Positions 1 to 6,980 of a stretch of DNA of 10,962 nucleotides are shown here, one piece after another. Source of the stretch: Treponema sp. (GTDB taxonomy: Bacteria > Spirochaetota > Spirochaetia > Treponematales > Breznakiellaceae); the NCBI GenBank assembly GCA_031276615.1, contig JAISND010000176.1, positions 1-10,962 on the forward strand, written 5' to 3'. Position 1 is the first letter of the stretch, and the number at the start of each line of letters is the position of its first letter. Under the pieces are notes generated by a model. The model did not search any database. It was not told the origin of the DNA and saw only the letters and a list, made by a program, of their open reading frames with translations. Made by a program: the position numbers and the translations under genes.

Positions 1-18
1 GCCGGAGAGGAGAATACC

Positions 19-1383
19 ATGCTGGATTTTGCCGCGATAAAAAAAGCCGCCAGGGCTTGCGAGGCGGACATGACAAAATTCCTCCGGGACCTTGTACGGA
101 TTCCCGGTGAAAGCTGCGGGGAAAAGGAAACCGCCGCCCGTATCGTCGGGGAAATGAAAAAGGTCGGCTTCGACGAGGCGGGAATCGACAGGATGGGTAA
201 CGTCATCGGCTACATGGGGAAGGGAAAAACCCTCATCGCCTTTGACGGACACATCGATACCGTGGGAATCGGCAACCGGGACAACTGGAAGTTTGATCCC
301 TACGAAGGCTTTGAAACCGAAAAGGAAATTGGCGGCCGGGGTACTTCCGATCAGCTTGGCGGGCCCGTGGCGGCTGTCTACGGCGCGAAGATCATGAAGG
401 ACCTGGGGCTGCTCAACGACAGGTACCGGGTCATGGTTACCGGCACGGTGCAGGAAGAAGACTGCGACGGCCTGTGCTGGGAATACATTATCAAGGAAGA
501 AAAGATAAGGCCGGAATTCGTGGTGATCACCGAACCTACCAACGGCAACATCTACCGGGGCCAGCGGGGGCGCATGGAAATCCGCGTAGAGGTGAAGGGC
601 GTGTCCTGCCACGGCTCCGCGCCCGAACGCGGCGACAACGCCATCTACAAGATGGGGGAGATCCTCGCCGAGGTGAAGGCGCTGAACGGGAAGCTCGGGA
701 ACGATCCCTTCCTGGGCAGGGGAACCCTCGCGGTTTCGCAGATCTACTTCAGCTCCCCCAGCCGCTGCGCCGTGGCGGATATGTGCGCCATTTCCATCGA
801 CCGGCGTCTTACCTGGGGCGAAACCTACCGGAGCGCCCTCGGGGAAATCGCCGCCCTGCCCGCGGTCAGGAAGTACAGGGCAAAGGTTACGATGTACAGG
901 TACGACCGTCCCAGCTATACCGGCGTAGTCTATCCGATAGACTGTTACTTTCCCACCTGGGTGATCCCCGAGGACGCCAAGCCCGTCAGGGCAATGGTAA
1001 AAGCCTACGAAGGCATGTTCGGCAGGCCTAGGGTGGACAAGTGGACATTTTCCACCAACGGCGTTTCCATCATGGGGCGGAACGGGATACCCTGCATCGG
1101 CTTCGGCCCCGGCAAGGAAGAACAGGCCCACGCCCCCAACGAAAAAACATGGAAAGCCGACCTGGTCCGCTGCGCCGCGGTCTATGCCGCCCTGCCCGGT
1201 ATCTACACCTCCGGGGAACTTGAGAAGGCGCCGGCGGAAATTTCAAAATCACGGCGCGCGGTGAAACCGGCCGGAACCGGGTCTCCAAAGAAGGGCGCGA
1301 AAACGGCGAAGGCCGCCGCGCCGGCAAAGAAAACCGCCGTCAAAAAACCGGCAAAGAAACCGGCGAAAAAAAGCGGCGCGTGA
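19..1383 (+). CDS. ygeY: YgeY family selenium-linked M20 metallohydrolase with a Lys/Ala/Pro-rich C-terminal tail
   Basis: 454-residue cytoplasmic zinc hydrolase of the M20 peptidase/deacylase family, YgeY subgroup. Visible M20 signature residues: the HID motif (H78, D80), bridging D111, the catalytic EE pair at 146-147, E172 in 'ITEPTNG', the dimerisation-domain 'CHGSAPE' around H198, and the last metal ligand H371 in 'AHAPNE'. The family hydrolyses amide or N-acyl/ureido bonds. The exact substrate of YgeY is not established, and an intermediate of purine/ureide breakdown is inferred from the neighbours. The start is supported by a GAGAGGAG-like ribosome site at about 5-12. The catalytic fold should end near residue 403, the usual YgeY length. 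About 45 further residues are almost entirely Lys, Ala, Pro, Gly and Thr, including 'KKPAKKPAKKSGA'. This tail is histone H1-like in composition and unusual for the family. First gene of the visible operon; earlier genes may lie before base 1. Confidence 0.93.
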   Translation: MLDFAAIKKAARACEADMTKFLRDLVRIPGESCGEKETAARIVGEMKKVGFDEAGIDRMGNVIGYMGKGKTLIAFDGHIDTVGIGNRDNWKFDPYEGFETEKEIGGRGTSDQLGGPVAAVYGAKIMKDLGLLNDRYRVMVTGTVQEEDCDGLCWEYIIKEEKIRPEFVVITEPTNGNIYRGQRGRMEIRVEVKGVSCHGSAPERGDNAIYKMGEILAEVKALNGKLGNDPFLGRGTLAVSQIYFSSPSRCAVADMCAISIDRRLTWGETYRSALGEIAALPAVRKYRAKVTMYRYDRPSYTGVVYPIDCYFPTWVIPEDAKPVRAMVKAYEGMFGRPRVDKWTFSTNGVSIMGRNGIPCIGFGPGKEEQAHAPNEKTWKADLVRCAAVYAALPGIYTSGELEKAPAEISKSRRAVKPAGTGSPKKGAKTAKAAAPAKKTAVKKPAKKPAKKSGA

Positions 1384-1453
1384 AAATTACAGGAGCAGCC
1401 GCTTAAAAAAAGCAAAACGCGGGGCATGAACGTGTGAAACAACCAACCGGGCT

Positions 1454-1481
1454 GTTAAATACGTCCGGTGTCCCATTTAAC
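1454..1481. promoter_or_regulatory. Spaced perfect inverted repeat GTTAAAT-N14-ATTTAAC (candidate operator)
   Basis: GTTAAAT at 1454-1460 and its exact reverse complement ATTTAAC at 1475-1481 are separated by 14 bases, so the half-site centres lie 21 bp apart, about two helical turns. That geometry fits a dimeric DNA-binding protein. It sits in the 136-base gap between ygeY and ygeW, the longest gap between genes of the cluster. The AT-rich arms stand out against GC-rich surroundings. No regulator gene is in the window, so function is inference. It could also act as an RNA stem, though a 14-base loop with AT arms would be weak. Confidence 0.3.
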
Positions 1482-1485
1482 GCGG

Positions 1486-1501
1486 GCGGCGATACTGCCG
1501 C
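1486..1501 (+). other. Leader hairpin upstream of ygeW
   Basis: GCGGC (1486-1490) and GCCGC (1497-1501) form a perfect 5-bp GC stem around the loop GATACT, ending 8 bases before the ygeW ribosome site (AGGAG, about 1509-1513). No T-run long enough for termination follows (only TTTATA). It may stabilise the 5' end of a processed ygeW message. The rest of the 1384-1519 gap shows nothing else convincing. Confidence 0.25.
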
Positions 1502-1519
1502 TTTATACAGGAGTGAAAC

Positions 1520-2713
1520 ATGGCGTATATCAATCAGTATACTTCAAAACTGGACCGGCTGAATTTCAGGGATATGTTCGGCGGTGATTTTTTTCTTACC
1601 TGGGAAAAATCCCGGGACGAACTTCTTGCCGTCTTTACCGTGGCGGACGCCCTGCGCTGGCTGCGGGAGAACAATGTCTCCGTCCGGATCTTCGACTCGG
1701 GCCTCGGCATATCCCTTTTCCGGGACAACTCAACCAGGACGCGCTTCAGCTTCGGTTCCGCCTGCAACCTCCTCGGCCTTGAGGTGCAGGATCTTGACGA
1801 GGGCAAATCCCAGATCGCCCACGGCGAAACCGTGCGCGAAACGGCGAACATGATCTCCTTTATGGCCGACGTTATCGGCATTCGGGACGACATGTACATC
1901 GGCAAGGGGAACGCCTACATGCGCGAGGTTGCCAGGGCGGTGCGCGAAGGCTGCGCCGACGGAAACCTTGAGCAGTGTCCCACCCTGGTGAACCTCCAGT
2001 GCGACATCGATCACCCTACCCAGACCATGGCGGACATGAACCACATCATTCACTGCTTCGGCGGCATCGACAAACTCAGGGGAAAGAAGATCGCCATGAC
2101 CTGGGCCTATTCGCCTTCCTACGGCAAGCCCCTCTCCGTTCCCCAGGGAGTCATCGGCCTTATGACCCGCTTCGGCATGGAAGTGCACCTGGCCCATCCC
2201 GAAGGATACGAGGTCATGCCGGAGATTGAAAAGCTTGCCCAAAAAAACGCCGCCGAGGGCGGCGGAAAATTCATCAGGTCAAATTCCATGAAGGATGCCT
2301 TCATGGACGCGGATATCGTGTATCCCAAGAGCTGGGCGCCCTTTGCCGCCATGGAGAAGCGCACCGAACTCTACGGCGAGGGCGACTTTGACGGAATCAA
2401 AAAACTTGAGAAGGAACTTCTTGCCCAGAACGCCGGATTCAGGGACTGGGAATGTACGGAAAAACTCATGAAGAGCACCAGGGACGGAAACGCCCTCTAC
2501 CTCCACTGCCTGCCCGCCGACATCAGCGGCGTTAGCTGCAAGGAAGGCGAGGTCGAGGCCAGTGTCTTTGAACGCTACAGGGTTCCCCTGTACAGGCAGG
2601 CAAGCCACAAGCCCTACGTTATCGCGGCCATGATCTTCCTCTCAAAGATAAAGTGCCCACAGGAAACCCTGTCGAACATAATTTCCCGCGGCCTTCCGCG
2701 GTGTTTTCGCTAG
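1520..2713 (+). CDS. ygeW: YgeW family knotted carbamoyltransferase
   Basis: 397 residues, essentially the length of E. coli YgeW (about 396). It belongs to the aspartate/ornithine carbamoyltransferase superfamily. The carbamoyl-phosphate loop is STRTR at residues 71-75. The second phosphate-side motif HPTQ is at 165-168, and the HCLPAD motif that contacts the carbamoyl group and amino substrate is at 329-334. YgeW enzymes form a knotted carbamoyltransferase fold. Their physiological substrate is unsettled, and they are not ordinary ATCase or OTCase. With carbamate kinase directly downstream, the likely direction is catabolic: phosphorolysis of a ureido compound to an amine plus carbamoyl phosphate (inference). 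The start has an AGGAG ribosome site 6 bases upstream. The last codons lie inside a terminator-like hairpin (2686-2701). Confidence 0.95.
   Translation: MAYINQYTSKLDRLNFRDMFGGDFFLTWEKSRDELLAVFTVADALRWLRENNVSVRIFDSGLGISLFRDNSTRTRFSFGSACNLLGLEVQDLDEGKSQIAHGETVRETANMISFMADVIGIRDDMYIGKGNAYMREVARAVREGCADGNLEQCPTLVNLQCDIDHPTQTMADMNHIIHCFGGIDKLRGKKIAMTWAYSPSYGKPLSVPQGVIGLMTRFGMEVHLAHPEGYEVMPEIEKLAQKNAAEGGGKFIRSNSMKDAFMDADIVYPKSWAPFAAMEKRTELYGEGDFDGIKKLEKELLAQNAGFRDWECTEKLMKSTRDGNALYLHCLPADISGVSCKEGEVEASVFERYRVPLYRQASHKPYVIAAMIFLSKIKCPQETLSNIISRGLPRCFR
2686..2709 (+). terminator. Terminator-like hairpin overlapping the 3' end of ygeW
   Basis: CCGCGG (2686-2691), loop CCTT, CCGCGG (2696-2701) forms a 6-bp all-GC stem followed at once by TGTTTTCG, a broken T-run. 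It lies inside the last ygeW codons and ends just before the TAG stop. This is a weak intrinsic terminator or pause/attenuation site rather than a clear full terminator, since downstream genes clearly belong to the cluster. The ribosome would cover it during translation of ygeW. Confidence 0.3.
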
Positions 2714-2721
2714 GAGCCTGT

Positions 2722-2798
2722 CGCGCTTCGCGCGCCTGACGGTTTGCCGCGCTCCGGCGCGGAAACCGTCAGGCGTCATTCCGGAGCGGCCGGGAATG
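2722..2798 (+). repeat. Three tandem hairpins filling the ygeW-carbamate kinase gap
   Basis: Hairpin 1: CGCGC/GCGCG (2722-2726 / 2730-2734) with loop TTC. Hairpin 2: a perfect 13-bp stem, CGCCTGACGGTTT (2733-2745) with AAACCGTCAGGCG (2763-2775), continued past a bulged G2746 by an inner CCGCG/CGCGG stem (2747-2751 / 2758-2762). Hairpin 3: CATTCC (2777-2782) with GGAATG (2793-2798). Hairpins 1 and 2 share two bases, so they may compete. No T-run follows, so this is not a classic terminator. It resembles a REP/BIME-type intercistronic palindromic unit or an mRNA processing/stability element. The long arm length and symmetry are seen directly; the role is inferred. Confidence 0.6.
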
Positions 2799-2811
2799 AA
2801 TTGAGGTTGGC

Positions 2812-3765
2812 ATGAAAAAAAGAATCGTTATCGCCCTGGGGGGCAACGCCCTTGGGGATAATCTCAGGGAACAGATGGCCGCGGCGCGGATAACGGCCAG
2901 GGCCATTGTAGACCTTGCGGAAGCGGGACACGGGATAGCCGTTGTCCACGGCAACGGCCCCCAGGTGGGGATGATAGAAACCGCCTTCGAAACCGCGGCC
3001 AGGGCGGACCCCCATTTTCCGGTGCTTCCCATGTCGGTCTGCGTGGCCCTGAGCCAGGGTTACATCGGCTACGATCTGCAGAACACCATACGGAAGGAAC
3101 TGGATTTCCGGAAGATGAAAACCCCCGTGGCCACCATCATCACCCAAGTTGAGGTAGACCCCGGTGACCCCGCCTTCCTCAGCCCCGCCAAGCCCATCGG
3201 CGGTTTTATGAGCCGGGAGGAGGCCGGAATTCTGCGGGAGAAGGGCGTTCCCGTCATGGAGGACGCGGGCCGGGGCTGGCGGCAGGTAGTGGCTTCGCCC
3301 AGGCCGGTAAACATCATCGAGGCGGACACCGTCAGGGCCATGCTGGCCGCGGGACAGATACCCATCGCGTCGGGCGGCGGCGGCATTCCCGTCGCCATGC
3401 GGGACGGCCAGTACCGGGGCATGAGCGCGGTCATCGACAAGGATTTTTCGGCGGCGAAACTTGCGGAACTCATCGGCGCGGACACGCTCATCATTTTGAC
3501 GGCGGTCGAAAAGGTGGCGATAAACTTCGGCAGGAGCGATCAGAAATGGCTGGACACCCTTACCGCGGCCGAGGCGGAAAAATATATCGCCGAAAACCAG
3601 TTCGCAAAGGGTTCCATGCTTCCCAAAGTGCAGGCTTCGGTTTCTTTTGTAAAGTCCCGCGGGGAAGCTTCCCGCGCGGAGCCTCATACCGCCCTCATCA
3701 CCCTGCTGTCAAAGGCCAGGGACGGCATTGAAGGAAAAACCGGTACCAGAATCACGGCGGATTGA
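2812..3765 (+). CDS. arcC: Carbamate kinase (YqeA/ArcC type)
   Basis: 317 residues, normal for carbamate kinase (about 310). It catalyses carbamoyl phosphate + ADP to carbamate + ATP in the catabolic direction, in the cytoplasm. Family motifs seen: ALGGNAL at 8-14 (phosphate loop), HGNGPQVG at 46-53, ASGGGGIPV at 186-194, DKD at 209-211 with the catalytic-type lysine K210, LTAVEKV at 229-235 (nucleotide side), and GSMLPKV at 267-273 with K272. Ribosome site GAGG at 2803-2806, 5 bases before the ATG. In E. coli the matching gene of this locus is yqeA. Following ygeW directly, it would harvest ATP from the carbamoyl phosphate that YgeW releases. There is no arginine deiminase or ordinary ornithine transcarbamylase nearby, so this is not a classical arc operon. 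Confidence 0.95.
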   Translation: MKKRIVIALGGNALGDNLREQMAAARITARAIVDLAEAGHGIAVVHGNGPQVGMIETAFETAARADPHFPVLPMSVCVALSQGYIGYDLQNTIRKELDFRKMKTPVATIITQVEVDPGDPAFLSPAKPIGGFMSREEAGILREKGVPVMEDAGRGWRQVVASPRPVNIIEADTVRAMLAAGQIPIASGGGGIPVAMRDGQYRGMSAVIDKDFSAAKLAELIGADTLIILTAVEKVAINFGRSDQKWLDTLTAAEAEKYIAENQFAKGSMLPKVQASVSFVKSRGEASRAEPHTALITLLSKARDGIEGKTGTRITAD

Positions 3766-3766
3766 G

Positions 3767-3779
3767 CAAGCCCCGCTTG
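3767..3779 (+). other. Small hairpin in the arcC-ygfK gap
   Basis: CAAGC (3767-3771), loop CCC, GCTTG (3775-3779) is a perfect 5-bp stem starting 2 bases after the carbamate kinase stop. No T-run follows, so it is not a terminator. It may mark an mRNA end or processing point. Low weight alone; noted because similar hairpins sit at neighbouring junctions. Confidence 0.25.
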
Positions 3780-3806
3780 AGCTGAGGCCGCGGCGGTTGA
3801 AGATAC

Positions 3807-3812
3807 GAGGAG
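3807..3812 (+). promoter_or_regulatory. Ribosome binding site that decides the ygfK start
   Basis: GAGGAG, 5 bases before the ATG at 3818. It favours this start over an in-frame upstream TTG at 3728, which would overlap the carbamate kinase gene by 38 bases. The ATG start gives 'MSEIMRPLPF', which resembles the N-terminus I recall for E. coli YgfK ('MGDIMRPIPF'). Confidence 0.75.
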
Positions 3813-3817
3813 TTAGT

Positions 3818-6800
3818 ATGAGCGAGATAATGCGGCCCCTTCCCTTTCCCCGGCTTGTCGCCTGGGCGCGGGGGGAATTTAAAAACCACGGATCGGTTTT
3901 CGGCATACGGAAGGAAAAATTTTACCGGAGGAAATCCGGCGGGGCTTCTCCCGCAGGGGACACCATCCTCTTCGGAACCAGAATAAGCTCCCCCGTCGGT
4001 CCCGCGGCGGGGCCCAATTCCCAGCTTGCCCAGAACATTCTTGCCTCGTACCTGGCCGGCGCCCGCTTTATGGAACTCAAGACCGTGCAGATCATGGACG
4101 GCGAGGAACTGCGGAAGGCCGTAGCCCGGCCCTGCATCAATGCCGTTGATGAAGGCTACAATGTGGAATGGTCCACCGAACTGACCGTGGGCGAAGCCTT
4201 CGAGGAATACGTCAAGGCCTGGTTTCTCTGCCACGTATTCGCGAAGGAATTCGATCTTGCCGAAGGCTGCGATTTTATCTTCAACATGAGCGTTGGCTAC
4301 AGCCTTGACGGAATAAAATCGAAAAAAATCGATGACTATATCGAAGGGATGAAGGATGCCCGCAATACCGGGATATGGGAACACTGCTATCACTTCCTGG
4401 CGAATAACATCGCATCCTTCGAAAAATTCGGCAAAGAAGACCTTGACGCGATCTCTCCGGTAATTTCGGCGGGAATCACCCTCTCGACTCTCCACGGGTG
4501 TCCCAGGGAGGAGATCGAAAAAATCGCCGCCTGTCTTGTCACCGAAAAGGGACTCCATACCTACGTCAAGTGCAACCCGACCCTGCTGGGTTATGAAACC
4601 GCCCGCCGCATCCTTGACGAAGCGGGTTACGGCCATATTTCCTTTGACGATCATCATTTCAGAAACGATCTCCGCTTTGATGACGCGGTAGGCATGATCG
4701 GCCGGCTTGTGAATCTCGCGAAGGAAAAAAACCTTTCCTTCGGCGTCAAGCTGACCAACACCTTTCCGGTGGAGACAAGGCGCGGCGAGCTTCCCGGCGC
4801 TGAAATGTACATGTCGGGCCGTTCCCTTTTTCCGCTTTCGATTAACGTGGCAAAAAAACTCTCCGAAGCCTTTGACGGCGAACTTCCCGTTTCCTATTCC
4901 GGCGGCGCCGATTACTTTAACCTGGCCGCCATTCTTGAAACGGGAATCAGGCCGGTGACCGTGGCGACCACCATCCTCAAGCCCGGAGCTTACGAACGAT
5001 TCACCCAGCTTGCGGAGATCGCGGCCGGCGTCCCCGTTTCCGCCGGAGCGCCTGTCAACGTGAAAGCCCTGAACGCGCTGGTGGAAAACCTTTCCGGAAT
5101 GAAGCGTTACCGCAGGGAGTACCGGCAGGCCGGACCGCGGAAGACATCAAGTGAGCTGCCGCTTTTCGACTGCGCCAAAGCTCCCTGCATGGACGGCGGC
5201 TGTCCCCTGCACCAGCGTATCCCCGATTATCTCGCCGCGGCGGCCGCCGGAAATTACCGCGCCGCCTTTGACATTATCGCCCGTGACAACACCGCGCCTT
5301 CGATTACCGGAACCCTCTGCGATCATCAGTGCCAGCACAGGTGTACCAGGGTGGATTACGAGGACCCCCTGAACATCCGCAGGGTAAAACTTTTCGCCGC
5401 GGATCGGGCGCAGGAGGACTATACCCTTTCCCTCGCGGCCCCGGAAGAAAAGACCGGTGTCCGCGTTGCGGTTATCGGCGCGGGGCCCGCCGGCATTGCG
5501 GCGGCGGTATTCCTGCGGAGAAACGGCGTGCCCGTGAGGGTCTACGAAAAGCGGGACAGGCCCTACGGCGTGGTTCAGCATGTGATCCCGGCCTTCAGAA
5601 TTTCCGATGAGGCGATATACCGCGATTACGCCCTGGCCGTAAAAACCGGCGTTGAATTTGTATACGGCGTTCCCGGGGACTATTCAATCGAAGAACTCAA
5701 AAAACAGCATCCCTTCATAGTGATCGCCACCGGCGCCTGGAAAGAAGGCGCCCCGGCGGTGAAGCGCGGGCAGGAAAGGATCATCGACGCCCTGAAATTC
5801 CTTGAGGACTCAAGGAAGCCGGTCCCCGGCCTGTCCCCCGGAAAAAGGGTCGCGGTCATCGGCGGCGGCGACGTGGCGATGGACTGCGCCAGGGCGGTGA
5901 AAAGAAACAGGGGCGTCGAATCCGTTACCATCGTGTACAGGCGGACCAGGGAATTCATGCCGGCCCGGTACGAAGAGCGGGAGGAAGCCCTGCGCGAAGG
6001 GGTTGAGCTGCTGGAGCTTCTCGCCCCCGAGTCCTGGTCGGACGGCGTACTTGAATGTGAAGTTATGCGCCTTGGCGGCTGGGATTCTTCGGGCAGGCGG
6101 GGCATCGAGGGAAGCGGCGGGAAGCGGCGGCTTGCCTTTGACACGGTGATAGGCGCGGTCGGCGCCAGGGTTGACACGGAACCCTTCGTCCGGAACGGCA
6201 TTGCGCTTAACGAAAAGGGTTATCCGGAAGTAAACGCCGCCTGCGAAAGCTCCCTGGCCGGCGTCTATGTCGCCGGGGACTGCAGAGCCGGCGCCGCCAC
6301 GGTCGTCAAAGCCATCGCCGACGGTAAAGCCGCCGCCGCGGACATACTCAAAAAGCTCAAACTGCCCGCGGACTTCTCCTGCGAACCCGCGGGCCCCGCG
6401 TACGTGCCGGGCCGCGGCGCGGATTCCTTCGGCGATTTGTGCCTCAAAAAGGGAGTTATTCTGGAGGCAAGGCAGGATAACACCGACGGCTTCCGCTGCC
6501 TTTCCTGCGACTCCCTGTGCGAAATCTGCGTAGACCTGTGTCCCAACCGCGCCAATGTGCCGGTTGAACTGGACAGTCTGGCCTCCACTGTGCCGGGCGG
6601 CGCGGCCGGCGGCTTAAAGGGAAGCCGCCAGGTTATCCATATCGACCGCATGTGCAACGAATGCGGGAACTGCGCGAGTTTCTGCCCCCACGCGGGAAAA
6701 CCCTACCGGGACAAGTTTACGGTTTTTTCATGCGAGGAAGATTTTAACGGCAGCGGAAACCCCGGCTTCCTGCCCCTGGCAGGGGGCCGGTTCAGGCTGC

Positions 6801-6913
6801 GCCTTGAAGACAGATCGGCGCTGGACTGCCGGCGGGGAGACGCGGCGATGCCTCCGTCATACAACGCCGTCATCACGGCAATCATGGACAAGTATCCGTA
6901 CCTGATCGCGTGA
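3818..6913 (+). CDS. ygfK: YgfK: large Fe-S/FAD oxidoreductase (annotated putative selenate reductase subunit)
   Basis: 1031 residues from the ATG at 3818, about the length of E. coli YgfK (1032). Domain order: a dihydroorotate dehydrogenase-like barrel at about 1-430 ('GPAAGPNSQLAQN', 'FNMSVGYSLDGIK', 'TLSTLHGCP', 'CNPTLLGY'). Next, a GltD-like N-terminal Fe-S region with C452, C457, C462 and C501, C505, C509. Then an FAD Rossmann motif GAGPAG at 554-559 and an NAD(P)H site IGGGDVAMD at 681-689. A C-terminal ferredoxin-like part has cysteines 894, 897, 901, 904 and 908 and a canonical C946-x2-C949-x2-C952-x3-C956-P cluster. This architecture matches NAD(P)H-dependent reduction of a pyrimidine/purine-like ring, as in DHOD/dihydropyrimidine dehydrogenase relatives. 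The 'selenate reductase' label is historical. A role in the reductive steps of purine/uric acid breakdown is inferred from context. No transmembrane segment or signal peptide seen. Confidence 0.95.
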   Translation: MSEIMRPLPFPRLVAWARGEFKNHGSVFGIRKEKFYRRKSGGASPAGDTILFGTRISSPVGPAAGPNSQLAQNILASYLAGARFMELKTVQIMDGEELRKAVARPCINAVDEGYNVEWSTELTVGEAFEEYVKAWFLCHVFAKEFDLAEGCDFIFNMSVGYSLDGIKSKKIDDYIEGMKDARNTGIWEHCYHFLANNIASFEKFGKEDLDAISPVISAGITLSTLHGCPREEIEKIAACLVTEKGLHTYVKCNPTLLGYETARRILDEAGYGHISFDDHHFRNDLRFDDAVGMIGRLVNLAKEKNLSFGVKLTNTFPVETRRGELPGAEMYMSGRSLFPLSINVAKKLSEAFDGELPVSYSGGADYFNLAAILETGIRPVTVATTILKPGAYERFTQLAEIAAGVPVSAGAPVNVKALNALVENLSGMKRYRREYRQAGPRKTSSELPLFDCAKAPCMDGGCPLHQRIPDYLAAAAAGNYRAAFDIIARDNTAPSITGTLCDHQCQHRCTRVDYEDPLNIRRVKLFAADRAQEDYTLSLAAPEEKTGVRVAVIGAGPAGIAAAVFLRRNGVPVRVYEKRDRPYGVVQHVIPAFRISDEAIYRDYALAVKTGVEFVYGVPGDYSIEELKKQHPFIVIATGAWKEGAPAVKRGQERIIDALKFLEDSRKPVPGLSPGKRVAVIGGGDVAMDCARAVKRNRGVESVTIVYRRTREFMPARYEEREEALREGVELLELLAPESWSDGVLECEVMRLGGWDSSGRRGIEGSGGKRRLAFDTVIGAVGARVDTEPFVRNGIALNEKGYPEVNAACESSLAGVYVAGDCRAGAATVVKAIADGKAAAADILKKLKLPADFSCEPAGPAYVPGRGADSFGDLCLKKGVILEARQDNTDGFRCLSCDSLCEICVDLCPNRANVPVELDSLASTVPGGAAGGLKGSRQVIHIDRMCNECGNCASFCPHAGKPYRDKFTVFSCEEDFNGSGNPGFLPLAGGRFRLRLEDRSALDCRRGDAAMPPSYNAVITAIMDKYPYLIA

Positions 6914-6914
6914 T

Positions 6915-6962
6915 CCGGTGTTACGGCGGGCCTGAGACGGCGCGTTACGCGCCAGATACCGG
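6915..6962 (+). other. Hairpin in the ygfK-ssnA gap
   Basis: A 6-bp perfect stem GGCGCG (6939-6944) / CGCGCC (6948-6953) with loop TTA is enclosed by a weaker outer stem CCGGT (6915-6919) / ACCGG (6958-6962). No T-run follows, so it is more likely an intercistronic stability or processing structure than a terminator. The ssnA ribosome site follows 10 bases later. Confidence 0.4.
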
Positions 6963-6980
6963 CCCTTTGCGGGAGGAAAA

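Noticed and set aside
474..1223. Alternative-frame + strand ORFs inside ygeY (474-1031 and 1041-1223)
   Set aside because: Arg/Gly/Pro-rich translations typical of shadow frames in GC-rich DNA; the host frame carries all M20 motifs.
2776..3687. 303-residue - strand ORF opposite carbamate kinase
   Set aside because: Lies antisense to an unmistakable carbamate kinase, has low-complexity composition and no recognised motif.
3728..3817. TTG-initiated extension of ygfK giving 30 extra residues
   Set aside because: It overlaps carbamate kinase, has no good ribosome site, and the ATG at 3818 has GAGGAG 5 bases upstream and a family-typical N-terminus.
3752..4657. 301-residue - strand ORF opposite ygfK
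   Set aside because: Shadow of the ygfK reading frame; no family motif and no independent start signal.
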